Numbered from the stretch's first letter, positions 16,950 to 27,004 are shown. The stretch: 64,000 nt of DNA from an uncultured Chitinophagaceae bacterium (GCA_937907395.1 CALCII010000015.1:186001-250000); one strand, 5' to 3'. Numbers and translations: made by a program. Notes: generated by a model not told the origin, from the letters alone.

Positions 16950-17969
16950 GTCTTTCAACCTTGCTTTGCTCTTGTTAAAAACATTGCGCCCTTTATCCAT
17001 CCCGCTCCGCAACCGTTTTTGTTCCTCTTCGGGCAAATGAATAAAATCATAGCATTCCTGGCTGCAGGTGCCTTTCATTTTTTCCTTGCATTCATCGCAT
17101 TGAATGAATAAAAGATGGCAGGCATCGTTTACACAATTCACATGCGTATCGGCTGGCTTACCACACTGGTGGCAGTGGGAAATGATTTCATCTGTGATCC
17201 GTTCGCCCAGCCTTTGATCAAACACGAAGTTCTTACCATGAAATTTGTTGTCGAGCCCCTGCTCTTTTACTTTGTTTACATAATTAATGATCCCACCTTC
17301 AAGATGGAATACATTTTTAAACCCACGGTGCAACATATAAGCACTGGCCTTTTCACAACGGATGCCACCGGTACAATACATGATGATGTTTTTATTCTTA
17401 TCAGATTCCATCATTTCAGCGGCCATGGGCAATTGTTCACGAAACGTATCACTTGGGATTTCGATGGCTTTTTCAAAATGCCCCACCTCGTATTCATAAT
17501 GATTGCGCATATCAATCACTACGGTATTGGGATCATCAGTAAGACGGTTGAATTCTTCCGCATTTACATAACGTCCTTTATTGGTCATATCAAATGAAGG
17601 GTCATTTATCCCATCGGCTACTATCTTGTTACGCACTTTAATATCCAGTACGTAAAAACTTTTCCCGTCATCATCCACCGCAATATTTAAACGCAGCCCA
17701 TTGAGCGGTTCAATAGCATAGAGATAGGTTTTAAAAGCTTCGAAATTGGCAGCAGGAATACTGATTTGTGCATTAATCCCTTCATGCGCCAGGTAAATAC
17801 GCCCCAACACACCCAGTGCAATAAAGTCCTTGTAAAGCTGATTACGGAACTGTACCGGTTCTTCAATTTTAAAATAACAATAAAATGAAATGGTTGTGCG
17901 TGGAGTGGGATCCTTTTGGATACGCTCTTTCAGCTCCTTTCGGGAGATGCGGTTGTGTAATTGTGCCAT
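16941..17969 (-). CDS. trhO: tRNA uridine-5-hydroxylase TrhO (rhodanese family, YceA type)
   Basis: The family hydroxylates U34 of certain tRNAs to 5-hydroxyuridine in an oxygen-dependent reaction. The N-terminal domain (about 25-120) carries RIYLAHEGINAQIS. The rhodanese domain (about 135-225) has the active-site loop MYCTGGIRCEKA with Cys199 and Cys205. A Cys-rich tail (about 262-300: CHQCGK, CVNDACH, CDECKEK, CSQEC) probably binds zinc. The 342-residue length is normal. A perfect -7 box lies at 18037-18044. The 3' end overlaps the lactonase gene by 9 bases. Confidence 0.93.
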   Translation of the reverse strand: MAQLHNRISRKELKERIQKDPTPRTTISFYCYFKIEEPVQFRNQLYKDFIALGVLGRIYLAHEGINAQISIPAANFEAFKTYLYAIEPLNGLRLNIAVDDDGKSFYVLDIKVRNKIVADGINDPSFDMTNKGRYVNAEEFNRLTDDPNTVVIDMRNHYEYEVGHFEKAIEIPSDTFREQLPMAAEMMESDKNKNIIMYCTGGIRCEKASAYMLHRGFKNVFHLEGGIINYVNKVKEQGLDNKFHGKNFVFDQRLGERITDEIISHCHQCGKPADTHVNCVNDACHLLFIQCDECKEKMKGTCSQECYDFIHLPEEEQKRLRSGMDKGRNVFNKSKARLKDLK

Positions 17970-18036
17970 CTGTTATGAATTTTAGTTCAGTTGCCAAGAA
18001 CTCCGGTTGCAGGCCGGACAAAATTCTAAAGCGGCA

Positions 18037-18044
18037 CAAAGATA
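18037..18044 (-). promoter_or_regulatory. -7 promoter box for trhO
   Basis: TATCTTTG on the minus strand is a perfect TAnnTTTG match and gives a leader of about 60 bases. Confidence 0.65.
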
Positions 18045-18059
18045 ATTTATTTGCAGAAC

Positions 18060-20519
18060 TCAATCATCGCCTCCTCCTATGATGATATTAGTTCCAATCC
18101 TGAACTCCGGTTTACGTATGGTACCGTTGAGATAGCCCGTTACAAAATCCACACGGAAGACCCTAAGAATGTTTTCAAAACCTACATGCCACTCATAGTA
18201 ATTGGTATGCTTCAGCCATAAGGCAGATGCACCGGCTGTTAAATTCCAGTTGAGCTTGCGGAAGCCCGGAATCTTGTTGGTAAGAAATCCATTGAAATGA
18301 TGTTCTGCATACAAAGCTCCATACAGCTGATCTGTGTTACTGAAATGATAATAAGAAGGAAGCTGAAATGTGTTCATATAGTCCTCAGCACGGAACAAAC
18401 GGTTACCGGCGAAATGCTTCATATCCTGAATTTGCACCTTTCGGTCATTCAGAAATCCACCTGTTTGAAAACGGTAACTGAACCTGCCCAGCAATTTCAT
18501 ATTTAACTGATCACTTAAAGTAAATTGCCATTTATCATAATCCACATCGCTACCCAACAACTGATTAATCCCCTTCGTATACTGCAATGTGAATACGGGC
18601 CATTTGGTACCGATATTAATAATCCTGTCAGGGAACTCAATATATTTTGCACCCGGCTGCACAGTTACCCCAACCGAAAGTATACTTGCCTGGTGATGAG
18701 TAAAATTGGTAGAACTGAGTTCTGTAGGATAATTGGGTGTATAGGGTTTCGTTTTAACAGACGACCAGGAATATTCGGTATGATTATCTAATGGCATTCT
18801 GTTCTGGAACTGAAAACTTCCAAACAAACTCACGCCTTTTCCTATGCCTTTCGTAAATCCTGCACGGAAATAATCAGCCGCATAAATTTTCATGAAATTG
18901 TTTTTGTACAACAAGGCTGAAAATGTATTCTGAAACGGTTGAATAGGATTCTCGTTATTAAACTGGAAATATCTCCTTCCTCCCGAAACAGACACACTTG
19001 AAAAATACGTATTGCCAAATGTGTAACGAATGGTTCCCCATCCATACAAATCTCTGCTTACAAAACCATAACGTATATGTGGAATCACTTGCAGGCTTTT
19101 CCTGTCTGTGAACTGTTTTCTGATGGTTACAGGAACATCAATCACCAAACCGTCAACCGGATTAAAACCTGCCATCGTAATCAAAGCAGGAAATGAATAA
19201 CTCATTTTCCTGGATTGCTGATTGAACGTTTTTCCCAACAGAATCAGCTGTGATGGTTTGATTTTATTGTTGATCCTATCCAGAGAATCTAGATAGGCCG
19301 GGCTCTTACGTAATTGTTCCAGGCTGTCTTTCTTTATATAATCTCTGTATTCTTCTGTTGATAAAGTGATCGGACGAATACTATCCCAGTATTCAACTGA
19401 TTTTTTATTACTACCCTTTTCATATCGAAGTACTGTGTTATTAAAATGCTTTTTCTCAAACACAGGTTGAAGATTGAATTGACGGTACACATTTGCAAAA
19501 CTTCCATAAACATCAAATCCAAAAAACTTCACCGACGGATATAATACCTGGCTTTGCATCACCCATTGATGATAGCCCAGCATCTGGTATAACTGCTCTA
19601 TACGAAGCGTATCGGCAAAACTCATCTGGTTTTCTTTTACCAGTTGCAACTCCAGGCTGTGAATGCGCCATTCATCTTCCACAATATTGATATACCCGCT
19701 GAAACAAGGTTCGTATTTCCGTTTGGGGATGACTTTAATCCGATTGATCAGTTTTCCATCTTCACTGAATGCGCCTTCATACTTATATTTATACATACTA
19801 AGCGCATTCTCTGCAATGGGCGAAACAAAGCCACGTGGATTCAATGCATTGCTGATTTGTACAATATTCTCATAAAACGAAAAAAACTTCCCGCCTGCAA
19901 AACCAAACCCATCACTCTGTCCGCTCACCCGGGTGCTGATCACGTCAATTTTAATTTTATTGGGACGATCAACCGAAAGCTTGGAAACTGTTTCCGATAA
20001 ATAGATCATCTTTCGTTTACTGGTATCCCCATCTTCAAAGTCTACTTTCTCTCCCATAAACGATTTGGGGAAATTGCGAAGATTCATGACTCCTTTGGAA
20101 TACACTTCGCATTGGTACACTTCATTTTCGTTGAGATATTCTTTCCGTTTGCGGATCGCATTACGGATAATAGCATAAGCCGGATCTTCTGCTCCTGCTT
20201 TCACCACCACTTCTTTTAAACTCACCTTTTGTTCGCTAAGCACGAAATTTAATTCCTGCTCCCCATTACTCACTACAATTGTTTTTTCCTGTCGCTCATA
20301 ACCTACATGCCGGCATACAATCGTATAAGTACCGGCAGGTAATTCCATAAAGTATATACCCTGACTGTTGGCAGATGTACTGATATTCTGCCCTTTAACA
20401 GAAACAGAAGAGAAAGCTAACAACTCTCCATCCGTTGAAGTGATTTTCCCGGTTATCTTACCGGCAAATAAGTAAGGTGTAATTACAAAAGAAAACAGCA
20501 GGAAAAGGTATCGCAGCAT
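18060..20519 (-). CDS. DUF5686 family protein with carboxypeptidase-regulatory domain
   Basis: This 819-residue protein belongs to a Bacteroidota-specific family. It has a signal peptide (1-19), then a carboxypeptidase-like beta-sandwich (about 20-105: GKITGKITSTDGELL, GTYTIVCRHVGYERQEK), and the long DUF5686 region with alternating amphipathic strands that suggest an outer-membrane barrel. It is probably envelope-located, but the function is unknown. The gene sits 33 bases after the small membrane protein gene, so penicillin acylase, the membrane protein and this gene may form one operon. Confidence 0.85.
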   Translation of the reverse strand: MLRYLFLLFSFVITPYLFAGKITGKITSTDGELLAFSSVSVKGQNISTSANSQGIYFMELPAGTYTIVCRHVGYERQEKTIVVSNGEQELNFVLSEQKVSLKEVVVKAGAEDPAYAIIRNAIRKRKEYLNENEVYQCEVYSKGVMNLRNFPKSFMGEKVDFEDGDTSKRKMIYLSETVSKLSVDRPNKIKIDVISTRVSGQSDGFGFAGGKFFSFYENIVQISNALNPRGFVSPIAENALSMYKYKYEGAFSEDGKLINRIKVIPKRKYEPCFSGYINIVEDEWRIHSLELQLVKENQMSFADTLRIEQLYQMLGYHQWVMQSQVLYPSVKFFGFDVYGSFANVYRQFNLQPVFEKKHFNNTVLRYEKGSNKKSVEYWDSIRPITLSTEEYRDYIKKDSLEQLRKSPAYLDSLDRINNKIKPSQLILLGKTFNQQSRKMSYSFPALITMAGFNPVDGLVIDVPVTIRKQFTDRKSLQVIPHIRYGFVSRDLYGWGTIRYTFGNTYFSSVSVSGGRRYFQFNNENPIQPFQNTFSALLYKNNFMKIYAADYFRAGFTKGIGKGVSLFGSFQFQNRMPLDNHTEYSWSSVKTKPYTPNYPTELSSTNFTHHQASILSVGVTVQPGAKYIEFPDRIINIGTKWPVFTLQYTKGINQLLGSDVDYDKWQFTLSDQLNMKLLGRFSYRFQTGGFLNDRKVQIQDMKHFAGNRLFRAEDYMNTFQLPSYYHFSNTDQLYGALYAEHHFNGFLTNKIPGFRKLNWNLTAGASALWLKHTNYYEWHVGFENILRVFRVDFVTGYLNGTIRKPEFRIGTNIIIGGGDD

Positions 20520-20552
20520 GGGCGAAAATTACAGATTAATGCTTTCAGCATT

Positions 20553-20894
20553 TCATAACTTTCTCACAAAACTGCCGGTTAAAGCAGCAAGCCCGGCAAC
20601 CAATCCTCCTACCACTCCTGTTACAATAATCAACAATGTACCGGAAGAAGTCTTAAACAAAATCTCTGCAATTTTTGCTGCGAGAATATGTTCATTTTTT
20701 ATATCCATACACAAAGCCAATCCACCCCACAACAGGAATAATGCAAGAAATCCTGAAAGAAAAGCGATGAATGGTTTTTGAGGAATCAATGCAGATACAA
20801 GGAATGCCACAATGGCAATACTCCACCAGGGAAAGAAAAAACCAGCGGCATAACTAACGGCAGCTGTTACTATGATTGATGCAATAAATTTCAT
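20553..20894 (-). CDS. small four-helix membrane protein, unknown function
   Basis: This 113-residue protein is almost entirely hydrophobic, with about four membrane segments (roughly 3-20, 24-40, 43-62 and 84-108), a Lys/Glu-containing loop near 66-80 and a basic C-terminus. I do not recognise a family. It begins 11 bases after the penicillin acylase stop codon, which implies co-transcription. Confidence 0.7.
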   Translation of the reverse strand: MKFIASIIVTAAVSYAAGFFFPWWSIAIVAFLVSALIPQKPFIAFLSGFLALFLLWGGLALCMDIKNEHILAAKIAEILFKTSSGTLLIIVTGVVGGLVAGLAALTGSFVRKL

Positions 20895-20905
20895 TGTTAC
20901 TCAGA

Positions 20906-23347
20906 TTAAGATTTTGAAAAAGTCATTGTCCAGCGTTTACGTGGATTTTCTTCATCGCCTTTTTTATAATACCACACTGTGTAATATTTACCCGCAGCCC
21001 AGGTATCTACAAACTGGTCATAAAACTTACTGCCCGGGTTACCGCTTTGTCCGCCTGGATATACCACATACGCATGGGTTTCATTTGTAAGTTCCACAAT
21101 CATTCTCCAACTTGGACCATGATTATGTTGTGTAGCATTCACAATATGGCGTCCACCGCCAATGGGCAAACCTTGTCGTGCAAATGGCAACAATGCTTTT
21201 TTCAGTAAATGATAAATGGTTGTATTCTTATAAACACCCCATGCCAGTTGCTGTTGCTGATCCAGTTCCTTCAGCTTAGGAACTATGGCTTTGAACGATT
21301 GTACCAACAGATCACCAATGGTTTCTTTTTGCGGAGTCTGAATATTATCCACATAAGAAAATGCAGAATCACGTAACAATGCTTCAATAGTGGTGCGGTC
21401 ATAAGGGAACAAGCCTTGTAATTTCATCTGGCCCAGTTCATCATTGAAGATCATATTCTGCAATGTATCATACCATAAAACAAACACTGTCGTTCCTTTC
21501 TCTTCAAAACCATTCAACAGGTTCCAGTCTTTCACCAGTTTGAAATAAGATTTCTCCTCATTGGTAAGTAATGAATCATACATGTGTTTGAGCATAAACG
21601 GACGTGCTGTTGATGCCAATGCATTGAAATTTTCGTTGTGCAGATTTTTCATATCCTCCACCGTGATATTATTCATCTCCCTTAGTTTTCGATTGATGGT
21701 AACACCACGATACAGATCATAAGCTCCGGGAATGAAATACGGGTAGGTTCCATCAACCGGGCGTTGATTGGCACTTTCCAGAAAACCTTGCTCCGGATTC
21801 ACACTGTGCGGATTCTCTGCCTGGGGAATATATCCCTGCCACATATAACTGCTGTCTAAGCCGGGCATTACATACAAGCCTTGCCGGTCCCACCGTGCAG
21901 GAAATATGCCCTGCTGCCAGATAGCTATGTCGCCCGATTTAGATGCAAAAACAAAATTTTGAGCCGGGCATTCAAATCCTTTGATTGCCTCCAGGTAATC
22001 ATTGTAATTATGAGCATGATTTAATTTCCAGAAAGCCAACGCTTCATTGGAAGGATCGTGTGCTTTCCAACGTACAGCCAGTGGTTTTCCATTGGTGGCT
22101 TCGTTCATAAAACTCTGATCATACATCACAGGACCAAAGATGGTATAAGCAACTGTATCATAGAAAACAGGCTTGCCTTTGATATGTATTTCTTCCACAC
22201 GCAACTTTGTATCCTGCCATTGATTGTTAAACCAGTATTGTTTTTTGGTTTCGTCTTTAAAACGGATTTCATAATAATCCCTCACATCTCTTTGAGAGTT
22301 GGTAACTCCCCATGCAATACTATCGTTAAATCCAATCACAATTCCGGGAATGCCGGGAAATGAAGTACCATACACATTGATATCGGGACCAGACATCTGC
22401 ATTTCATACCAGATGGCAGGCAGACTTAACTCCAGGTGCGGATCGTTACATAAAATGGGTGCTCCGCTTTTTGTTTTCTTTCCACTAACCACCCAGTTGT
22501 TACTTCCGTTATCAGGATGTTGTCTGTCGATTTCTTTTACAGTTAATGTGTCTTTACGTTTAGGGAAGTACAAAGAATCCACTGTAGCCGGGGCAACCGG
22601 TACAATGCCGGGCTTATCAAAAGCCGTTCCTTTTGGCACAATAGGATCTAATGAATCCGGCACAGCAGGGAACAATACTGTCATCTGTTCATCATCAAAA
22701 AAAGTTTTGGCATTTGTGTATGCCAGGTCATCCACATTACCTGCCAGTGTTTTGGCCATCGCTTTTACGAACAAGGCAATTTTCAGGTTATTCCATTTCT
22801 CCGGTTTATAACCCAGCAATTTATATTCAATAGGCAATTCTGTTTCGGATAATTGATCAATGTATGCATTCACACCTTTGGTATAGGCATCGCATAAACT
22901 TTTGGTGAGCGGATCGGCCTCCATCACCTGTAACATATTCTCGGCTGCATAAACCATACCCAGGCGACGTTGCTCACGGTCATAGTTCAACGCTACATCA
23001 CCGATCACTTCGCTTACCCTGCCGGCAGCCGCCATGGTTTGAAATTCCATTTGCCACAACCGAAATCGTGCATGCAGGTAGCCCTGTACGTACACAGCAT
23101 CCAGCTGATCTTCGGCATAAAGGTGCGGCACCAACCGGTCGTCGAAATAAACCTTCACCTCTCCTTTCAAATCAGGCAGTTTCAGCTGTTCATTGAAATC
23201 ATAATCCGCCGGCTCAGCATTTTGCCAGAAACCATGTTGCGGACTTAAAAACGTACCAAAGGCAGGCGCTTTGCCCAACCTTGTGTTTAATACATACACC
23301 AACCCAATGGTGATGACAGCAGATACAATCAGTGGAACGATTCTCAT
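20906..23347 (-). CDS. penicillin acylase family protein (Ntn hydrolase)
   Basis: This protein of about 813 residues belongs to the penicillin/AHL acylase family, which cleaves amide bonds of N-acyl compounds. An N-terminal hydrophobic segment (about 4-20) acts as signal or anchor. The alpha-chain region ends at a spacer, and autocatalytic cleavage is expected at DNG-SNNW, leaving Ser282 as the N-terminal nucleophile of the beta chain. The downstream LCNDPHLELSLPAIWYEMQ is the conserved substrate-side motif. I use ATG 23347; two codons upstream is only a TTG. Substrate could be acyl-homoserine lactones, beta-lactams or acyl peptides; the sequence does not decide. Confidence 0.9.
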   Translation of the reverse strand: MRIVPLIVSAVITIGLVYVLNTRLGKAPAFGTFLSPQHGFWQNAEPADYDFNEQLKLPDLKGEVKVYFDDRLVPHLYAEDQLDAVYVQGYLHARFRLWQMEFQTMAAAGRVSEVIGDVALNYDREQRRLGMVYAAENMLQVMEADPLTKSLCDAYTKGVNAYIDQLSETELPIEYKLLGYKPEKWNNLKIALFVKAMAKTLAGNVDDLAYTNAKTFFDDEQMTVLFPAVPDSLDPIVPKGTAFDKPGIVPVAPATVDSLYFPKRKDTLTVKEIDRQHPDNGSNNWVVSGKKTKSGAPILCNDPHLELSLPAIWYEMQMSGPDINVYGTSFPGIPGIVIGFNDSIAWGVTNSQRDVRDYYEIRFKDETKKQYWFNNQWQDTKLRVEEIHIKGKPVFYDTVAYTIFGPVMYDQSFMNEATNGKPLAVRWKAHDPSNEALAFWKLNHAHNYNDYLEAIKGFECPAQNFVFASKSGDIAIWQQGIFPARWDRQGLYVMPGLDSSYMWQGYIPQAENPHSVNPEQGFLESANQRPVDGTYPYFIPGAYDLYRGVTINRKLREMNNITVEDMKNLHNENFNALASTARPFMLKHMYDSLLTNEEKSYFKLVKDWNLLNGFEEKGTTVFVLWYDTLQNMIFNDELGQMKLQGLFPYDRTTIEALLRDSAFSYVDNIQTPQKETIGDLLVQSFKAIVPKLKELDQQQQLAWGVYKNTTIYHLLKKALLPFARQGLPIGGGRHIVNATQHNHGPSWRMIVELTNETHAYVVYPGGQSGNPGSKFYDQFVDTWAAGKYYTVWYYKKGDEENPRKRWTMTFSKS

Positions 23348-23414
23348 TGGCAAGAATTATAAAGGTGGAAATTAGATAAAAACACGATTGTTCTAACTGT
23401 TTGAAAAGAATTGT

Positions 23415-23443
23415 TTTGCACAATTTAGCCTTGTTTATTTTTG
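23415..23443 (+). promoter_or_regulatory. promoter of miaE, near-leaderless
   Basis: A TTTG -33 box (23415-23418), a 17-base spacer and a perfect -7 box TATTTTTG (23436-23443) are present. The ATG is only 4 bases after the -7 box, so the transcript is expected to start at or next to the start codon. Confidence 0.7.
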
Positions 23444-23447
23444 CACC

Positions 23448-24059
23448 ATGAAGGACGAAACCATACATGTAAAAAACATATTGGGACTTCAGCTCCCAAC
23501 CGATCCCCGCTGGGTAGACCTTACCAGCATTTCACTGGAAGCCATCCTTACCGATCATGCGTATTGTGAACAGAAAGCTGCCACCACCTGCATATCGCTC
23601 ATACAGCGTTACAGTGAGTATGAAGAACTGGTAAGTGGATTGGCGCCGATTGTTACCGAAGAATGGGGGCATTTCCGTGCAGTACTCAATGAATTGCAAC
23701 GACGTGGACTGAAACTGGGCAAACAACGGAAAGATGCTTATGTGAATGCGCTGCTGGATTTCCAGACCAAAGGTGGACGACCGGAAGACCGTTTCCTTGA
23801 CCAGTTATTAACCATGGCGCTGATTGAAGCACGCAGTTGCGAACGGTTCAAGCGCCTGAGTGAAGGACTGAACGATGCCTACCTGCGTAAATTCTACCGC
23901 AAGTTTATGGAAAGCGAAGCCGGGCATTATACCCTCTTCATCACATTAGCTGAAAAATACTTACCCAAAACCAAAGTGCGGAAACGCTGGAAAGAATGGC
24001 TGGAATATGAAAAGCAGTTGATGAAAGATATGGAGATTCGTGGCGACAGGATACATTGA
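23448..24059 (+). CDS. miaE: tRNA-(ms2io6A)-hydroxylase MiaE
   Basis: It hydroxylates the isopentenyl side chain of ms2i6A37 in tRNA, using a carboxylate-bridged diiron centre and O2. The 203-residue ferritin-like helical bundle shows the expected ligands: Glu41, Glu72-xx-His75 (EEWGH), Glu127 (IEARS) and Glu157-xx-His160 (SEAGH). These are the two ExxH motifs of the family. It appears to be a single-gene transcript with a near-leaderless promoter. A 29-base perfect palindrome follows 16 bases after the stop. Confidence 0.92.
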   Translation: MKDETIHVKNILGLQLPTDPRWVDLTSISLEAILTDHAYCEQKAATTCISLIQRYSEYEELVSGLAPIVTEEWGHFRAVLNELQRRGLKLGKQRKDAYVNALLDFQTKGGRPEDRFLDQLLTMALIEARSCERFKRLSEGLNDAYLRKFYRKFMESEAGHYTLFITLAEKYLPKTKVRKRWKEWLEYEKQLMKDMEIRGDRIH

Positions 24060-24075
24060 TATAATTCTTTTACAT

Positions 24076-24104
24076 GGTTGACAACCTTAAGAAGGTTGTC
24101 AACC
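24076..24104. repeat. 29-base perfect palindrome (family 2), left of the T9SS gene
   Basis: The 13-base arms GGTTGACAACCTT / AAGGTTGTCAACC flank AAG. No T-run follows on either strand, so a terminator is unlikely. The element, with its TTTTACA-GG and CCTA-G-CC flanks, recurs at 26972-27004. Confidence 0.85.
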
Positions 24105-24183
24105 CTATGCCGAATTAATTTTAAAATTCAGTTCTTGTTTTGTTACTTTATAGAATCATTTTTTATATGAAATGACACTGCAG

Positions 24184-26943
24184 ATGAAATTGTACAGATT
24201 CCTTCTACTCTTGCTGTTGCTAACTGTGACACACACACTTTCAGCCCAAACGAAACTGTTACCTCCTGATTACAAAATCAAACAACTTCTTCAGGTAAAG
24301 AAATGGTTCAATCCTTCCCCCTACCGGGTTACGACAGTAGACACAACTGGATTTGGTGGTGAACCGGGGGTTGAATGGGAAAGATCACTTTCCGATTTAG
24401 TTACAGGGGGTCGGTATTTCAGCATTTACCGTTTGCTTCAATTAACCAACGGAAGTTACCTGGCCGCAGGTGACATTTATTTTCCCGACAGTGCTGCTTA
24501 TGCCTATGTAAAATTCAATCAGGAAGGTAATGTTTTAAACAAAATAATTTTAAAACATACAACAGAAGACTACCCCTCCGTCTGTGAATCAAATGATTCC
24601 GGATGGTATGCGATCTATAAAAGTTTTAAGGATCCAAACGGCAATTCCGGGTACTACCATACAATCCAGAAATACAACAAAGATGGGATCATAGAATGGC
24701 AAAAATTATACAATAATACAAATGCCACATCGGGAGAAGCGATTGTGAGCACAAAAGATGGTGGAGTGATGCTTGCTTACTTCAGGCAATCAGAAGGGAA
24801 AGAAATGACATGCTACCAAAATAACATTCAATACGGAGGTGACACATATTTCGATAGAATCCATTTACTGAAATTTACCAATACTGGTCAGCTACTTTGG
24901 GAAAAAGAGATCTTTCGGCAGGATTACTACAGGCTTGGTGTGTTTTTATTCGGAATGCGTTTATTGAACACAAAAGATGGCTATTTCCTGACAACGAATT
25001 ACTCCCCCCAAAATCGGGACTCATCATTATGCTGGAATTACAACAACAATTTCAGGGACATTTTTATTGGTAAAGTAAGCGAATCAGGTGATTCGTTATT
25101 TACAAAACGGATTGGTGGTTCACTGGATGAAATTTTGATTCATGCATCTCCTATCGTTGCCGATTCGGGGATTTTGATTTCCGGTTATACCGGATCAAAC
25201 AATGGAACACTTGCCGGGGTTAAAAATAATACCGACTCGCATGATGCCTGGATCGTGAAGTTGAATAATAACGGTGATATTGTATTTAATAAAACTTACA
25301 GATACGGAAATAAGCAAACCACATTATTATTGAGCGGTATTGCTTTGTCTGACTCAGGCTACATTGTTTCAGCATACTCATACAATAATGATGTTGATGG
25401 GATAGGAGTTTTAATCAAGATGGATAAAAACGGGCACCCTCTATGGACTAAACCAAATGCAGTAACTCTCCCTTTTGAAATGCAAGCAAAAGAAAACCAT
25501 TTATTTTATGTAGCCAGCTCTCTCTTAGAGGAAGATCATGCAGTTTTTGGGAAACTGGGGCCTTCTGCTTTCATTACAGGATCTGTATTTTACGACTGGA
25601 ATCAAAATGGAATCAAAGATGCGAATGAAGCATTTTGCAAAAACTGTATCGTTACTTCCTCCAATTCCGGGTTTACCAGAGGTAGTTCTGCCGGCAATGG
25701 ATGGTTCCGCAACGATGTACAGCCGGGATCCTATACAACATCGGTTACGGTGAGCAACAGCAATTATGCAGTATCACCTTTATCACATACTTCCACATTG
25801 GATTCATTATTTCAGGGAGACACCATTCATTTTGCTTTGCAGCCTGTTGCAGATATAAAAGATTTGTCTGTAACAGCCATGGCCATCAACGCAGCACGCC
25901 CGGGATTTCCGCTTCAGTATAAAATTAAGCTTAAAAACGAAGGTACCACCATCCCTGCTGCTTCGCTTTTTTTAGTAAAAGACAGTCGCATTTCGTTTGT
26001 AAGTGCCATTCCTGCTCCAGTAAGAGTAAACGGAGATAGTATCGTTTGGAATTATTCCGGCTTCCAACCCGAATCTGATTCTGTCATTACAGTTAACCTG
26101 AAGGTCAATGCTCCTCCAGCCACTTCTATTGGAGATACATTAAGCACAGTGGTTTTTGTAGCTGCCAATACAAGTGATGTGAATCTTGTTAATGATTCGG
26201 CAACAGTTCGCCAATTGGTCATTGGCTCGTACGATCCCAACGATAAGTCAGAAAATTTTGCTGGCAAAATTCCTGTTGCCAAAGTGGCTTCCGGCGACTA
26301 CATTTACTACCTCATCCGCTTCCAGAACACAGGAACAGATACTGCTTTTACTGTTGTTGTTTCAGATACACTGGATGCCGGATTAGATTGGCCTAGCTTA
26401 CAGATGGTGGGGGCCAGTCATACATATCAGTTAACTGTGCAGGATCAAAACAAAATAAAGTGGCTTTTCCCGACGATTCATTTACCAGACAGCAACAGGA
26501 ATGAACCTCTTAGTCACGGTTATATCTTTTTTAGAATACGCCCCAAACAAAATCTTAAAAGTGGCGATGTTGTAAATAATAAAGCTTTTATCTATTTTGA
26601 TTACAATCTGCCTGTGATCACCAACCAGGTATCCAGCACAGTTGTTTCAGAAAAAATCACAGCTGTTCCTTCATTTATAGTAAGCGCAGCAGGCATCCGA
26701 TTATATCCCAACCCATCTACTGGAAATATAACTGTTGGTCTCAATGGTGCCAAAGCCGGAGATTTTCAATACCAGATCATCGATGGAAACGGACGAATTG
26801 TTTTATCAAAAAAAGCGACCATTACTGCAGCTGCTGAACAGCATTCTTTTCAGTTGAATATCGCTGGTCTTCATACCGGAGTTTATTGGTTGTCCATTAC
26901 ACAGAAAAATAAAAGATGGGGACAACAACTGATAGTTCAATAG
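24184..26943 (+). CDS. large secreted protein with C-terminal type IX secretion sorting domain
   Basis: This protein of about 919 residues has a signal peptide (MKLYRFLLLLLLL...LSAQ). The first half contains repeated TxDGG/DGYF-type beta strands with KFNxxGxxLWEK units, which suggests a beta-propeller. Next comes a region beginning SVFYDWNQNGIKDANE, an SdrD-like B-type start. The conserved block GSYDPNDKSE then precedes a DUF11-like beta-sandwich. The end, RLYPNPSTGNITV with a beta-rich tail of about 80 residues, is a type A sorting domain. The protein should be exported and surface-anchored or released. I use ATG 24184 (MKLYRF); ATG 24172 is four codons upstream. Palindromes bracket the gene. 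Confidence 0.85.
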   Translation: MKLYRFLLLLLLLTVTHTLSAQTKLLPPDYKIKQLLQVKKWFNPSPYRVTTVDTTGFGGEPGVEWERSLSDLVTGGRYFSIYRLLQLTNGSYLAAGDIYFPDSAAYAYVKFNQEGNVLNKIILKHTTEDYPSVCESNDSGWYAIYKSFKDPNGNSGYYHTIQKYNKDGIIEWQKLYNNTNATSGEAIVSTKDGGVMLAYFRQSEGKEMTCYQNNIQYGGDTYFDRIHLLKFTNTGQLLWEKEIFRQDYYRLGVFLFGMRLLNTKDGYFLTTNYSPQNRDSSLCWNYNNNFRDIFIGKVSESGDSLFTKRIGGSLDEILIHASPIVADSGILISGYTGSNNGTLAGVKNNTDSHDAWIVKLNNNGDIVFNKTYRYGNKQTTLLLSGIALSDSGYIVSAYSYNNDVDGIGVLIKMDKNGHPLWTKPNAVTLPFEMQAKENHLFYVASSLLEEDHAVFGKLGPSAFITGSVFYDWNQNGIKDANEAFCKNCIVTSSNSGFTRGSSAGNGWFRNDVQPGSYTTSVTVSNSNYAVSPLSHTSTLDSLFQGDTIHFALQPVADIKDLSVTAMAINAARPGFPLQYKIKLKNEGTTIPAASLFLVKDSRISFVSAIPAPVRVNGDSIVWNYSGFQPESDSVITVNLKVNAPPATSIGDTLSTVVFVAANTSDVNLVNDSATVRQLVIGSYDPNDKSENFAGKIPVAKVASGDYIYYLIRFQNTGTDTAFTVVVSDTLDAGLDWPSLQMVGASHTYQLTVQDQNKIKWLFPTIHLPDSNRNEPLSHGYIFFRIRPKQNLKSGDVVNNKAFIYFDYNLPVITNQVSSTVVSEKITAVPSFIVSAAGIRLYPNPSTGNITVGLNGAKAGDFQYQIIDGNGRIVLSKKATITAAAEQHSFQLNIAGLHTGVYWLSITQKNKRWGQQLIVQ

Positions 26944-26971
26944 TTTCCGCAATAAGCTCATTCTATTTTAC

Positions 26972-27004
26972 AGGATTGACAACCTTTAGAAGGTTGTCAA
27001 TCCT
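26972..27004. repeat. 33-base perfect palindrome (family 2), right of the T9SS gene
   Basis: The 15-base arms AGGATTGACAACCTT / AAGGTTGTCAATCCT flank TAG. The core TTGACAACCTT-nAG-AAGGTTGTCAA is the same as at 24076-24104. Confidence 0.85.

Noticed and set aside
24076..24104. Palindrome considered as a terminator of miaE
   Set aside because: Perfect stem but no T-run on either strand, and the same element recurs upstream of a different gene end, so a repeat family explains it better.
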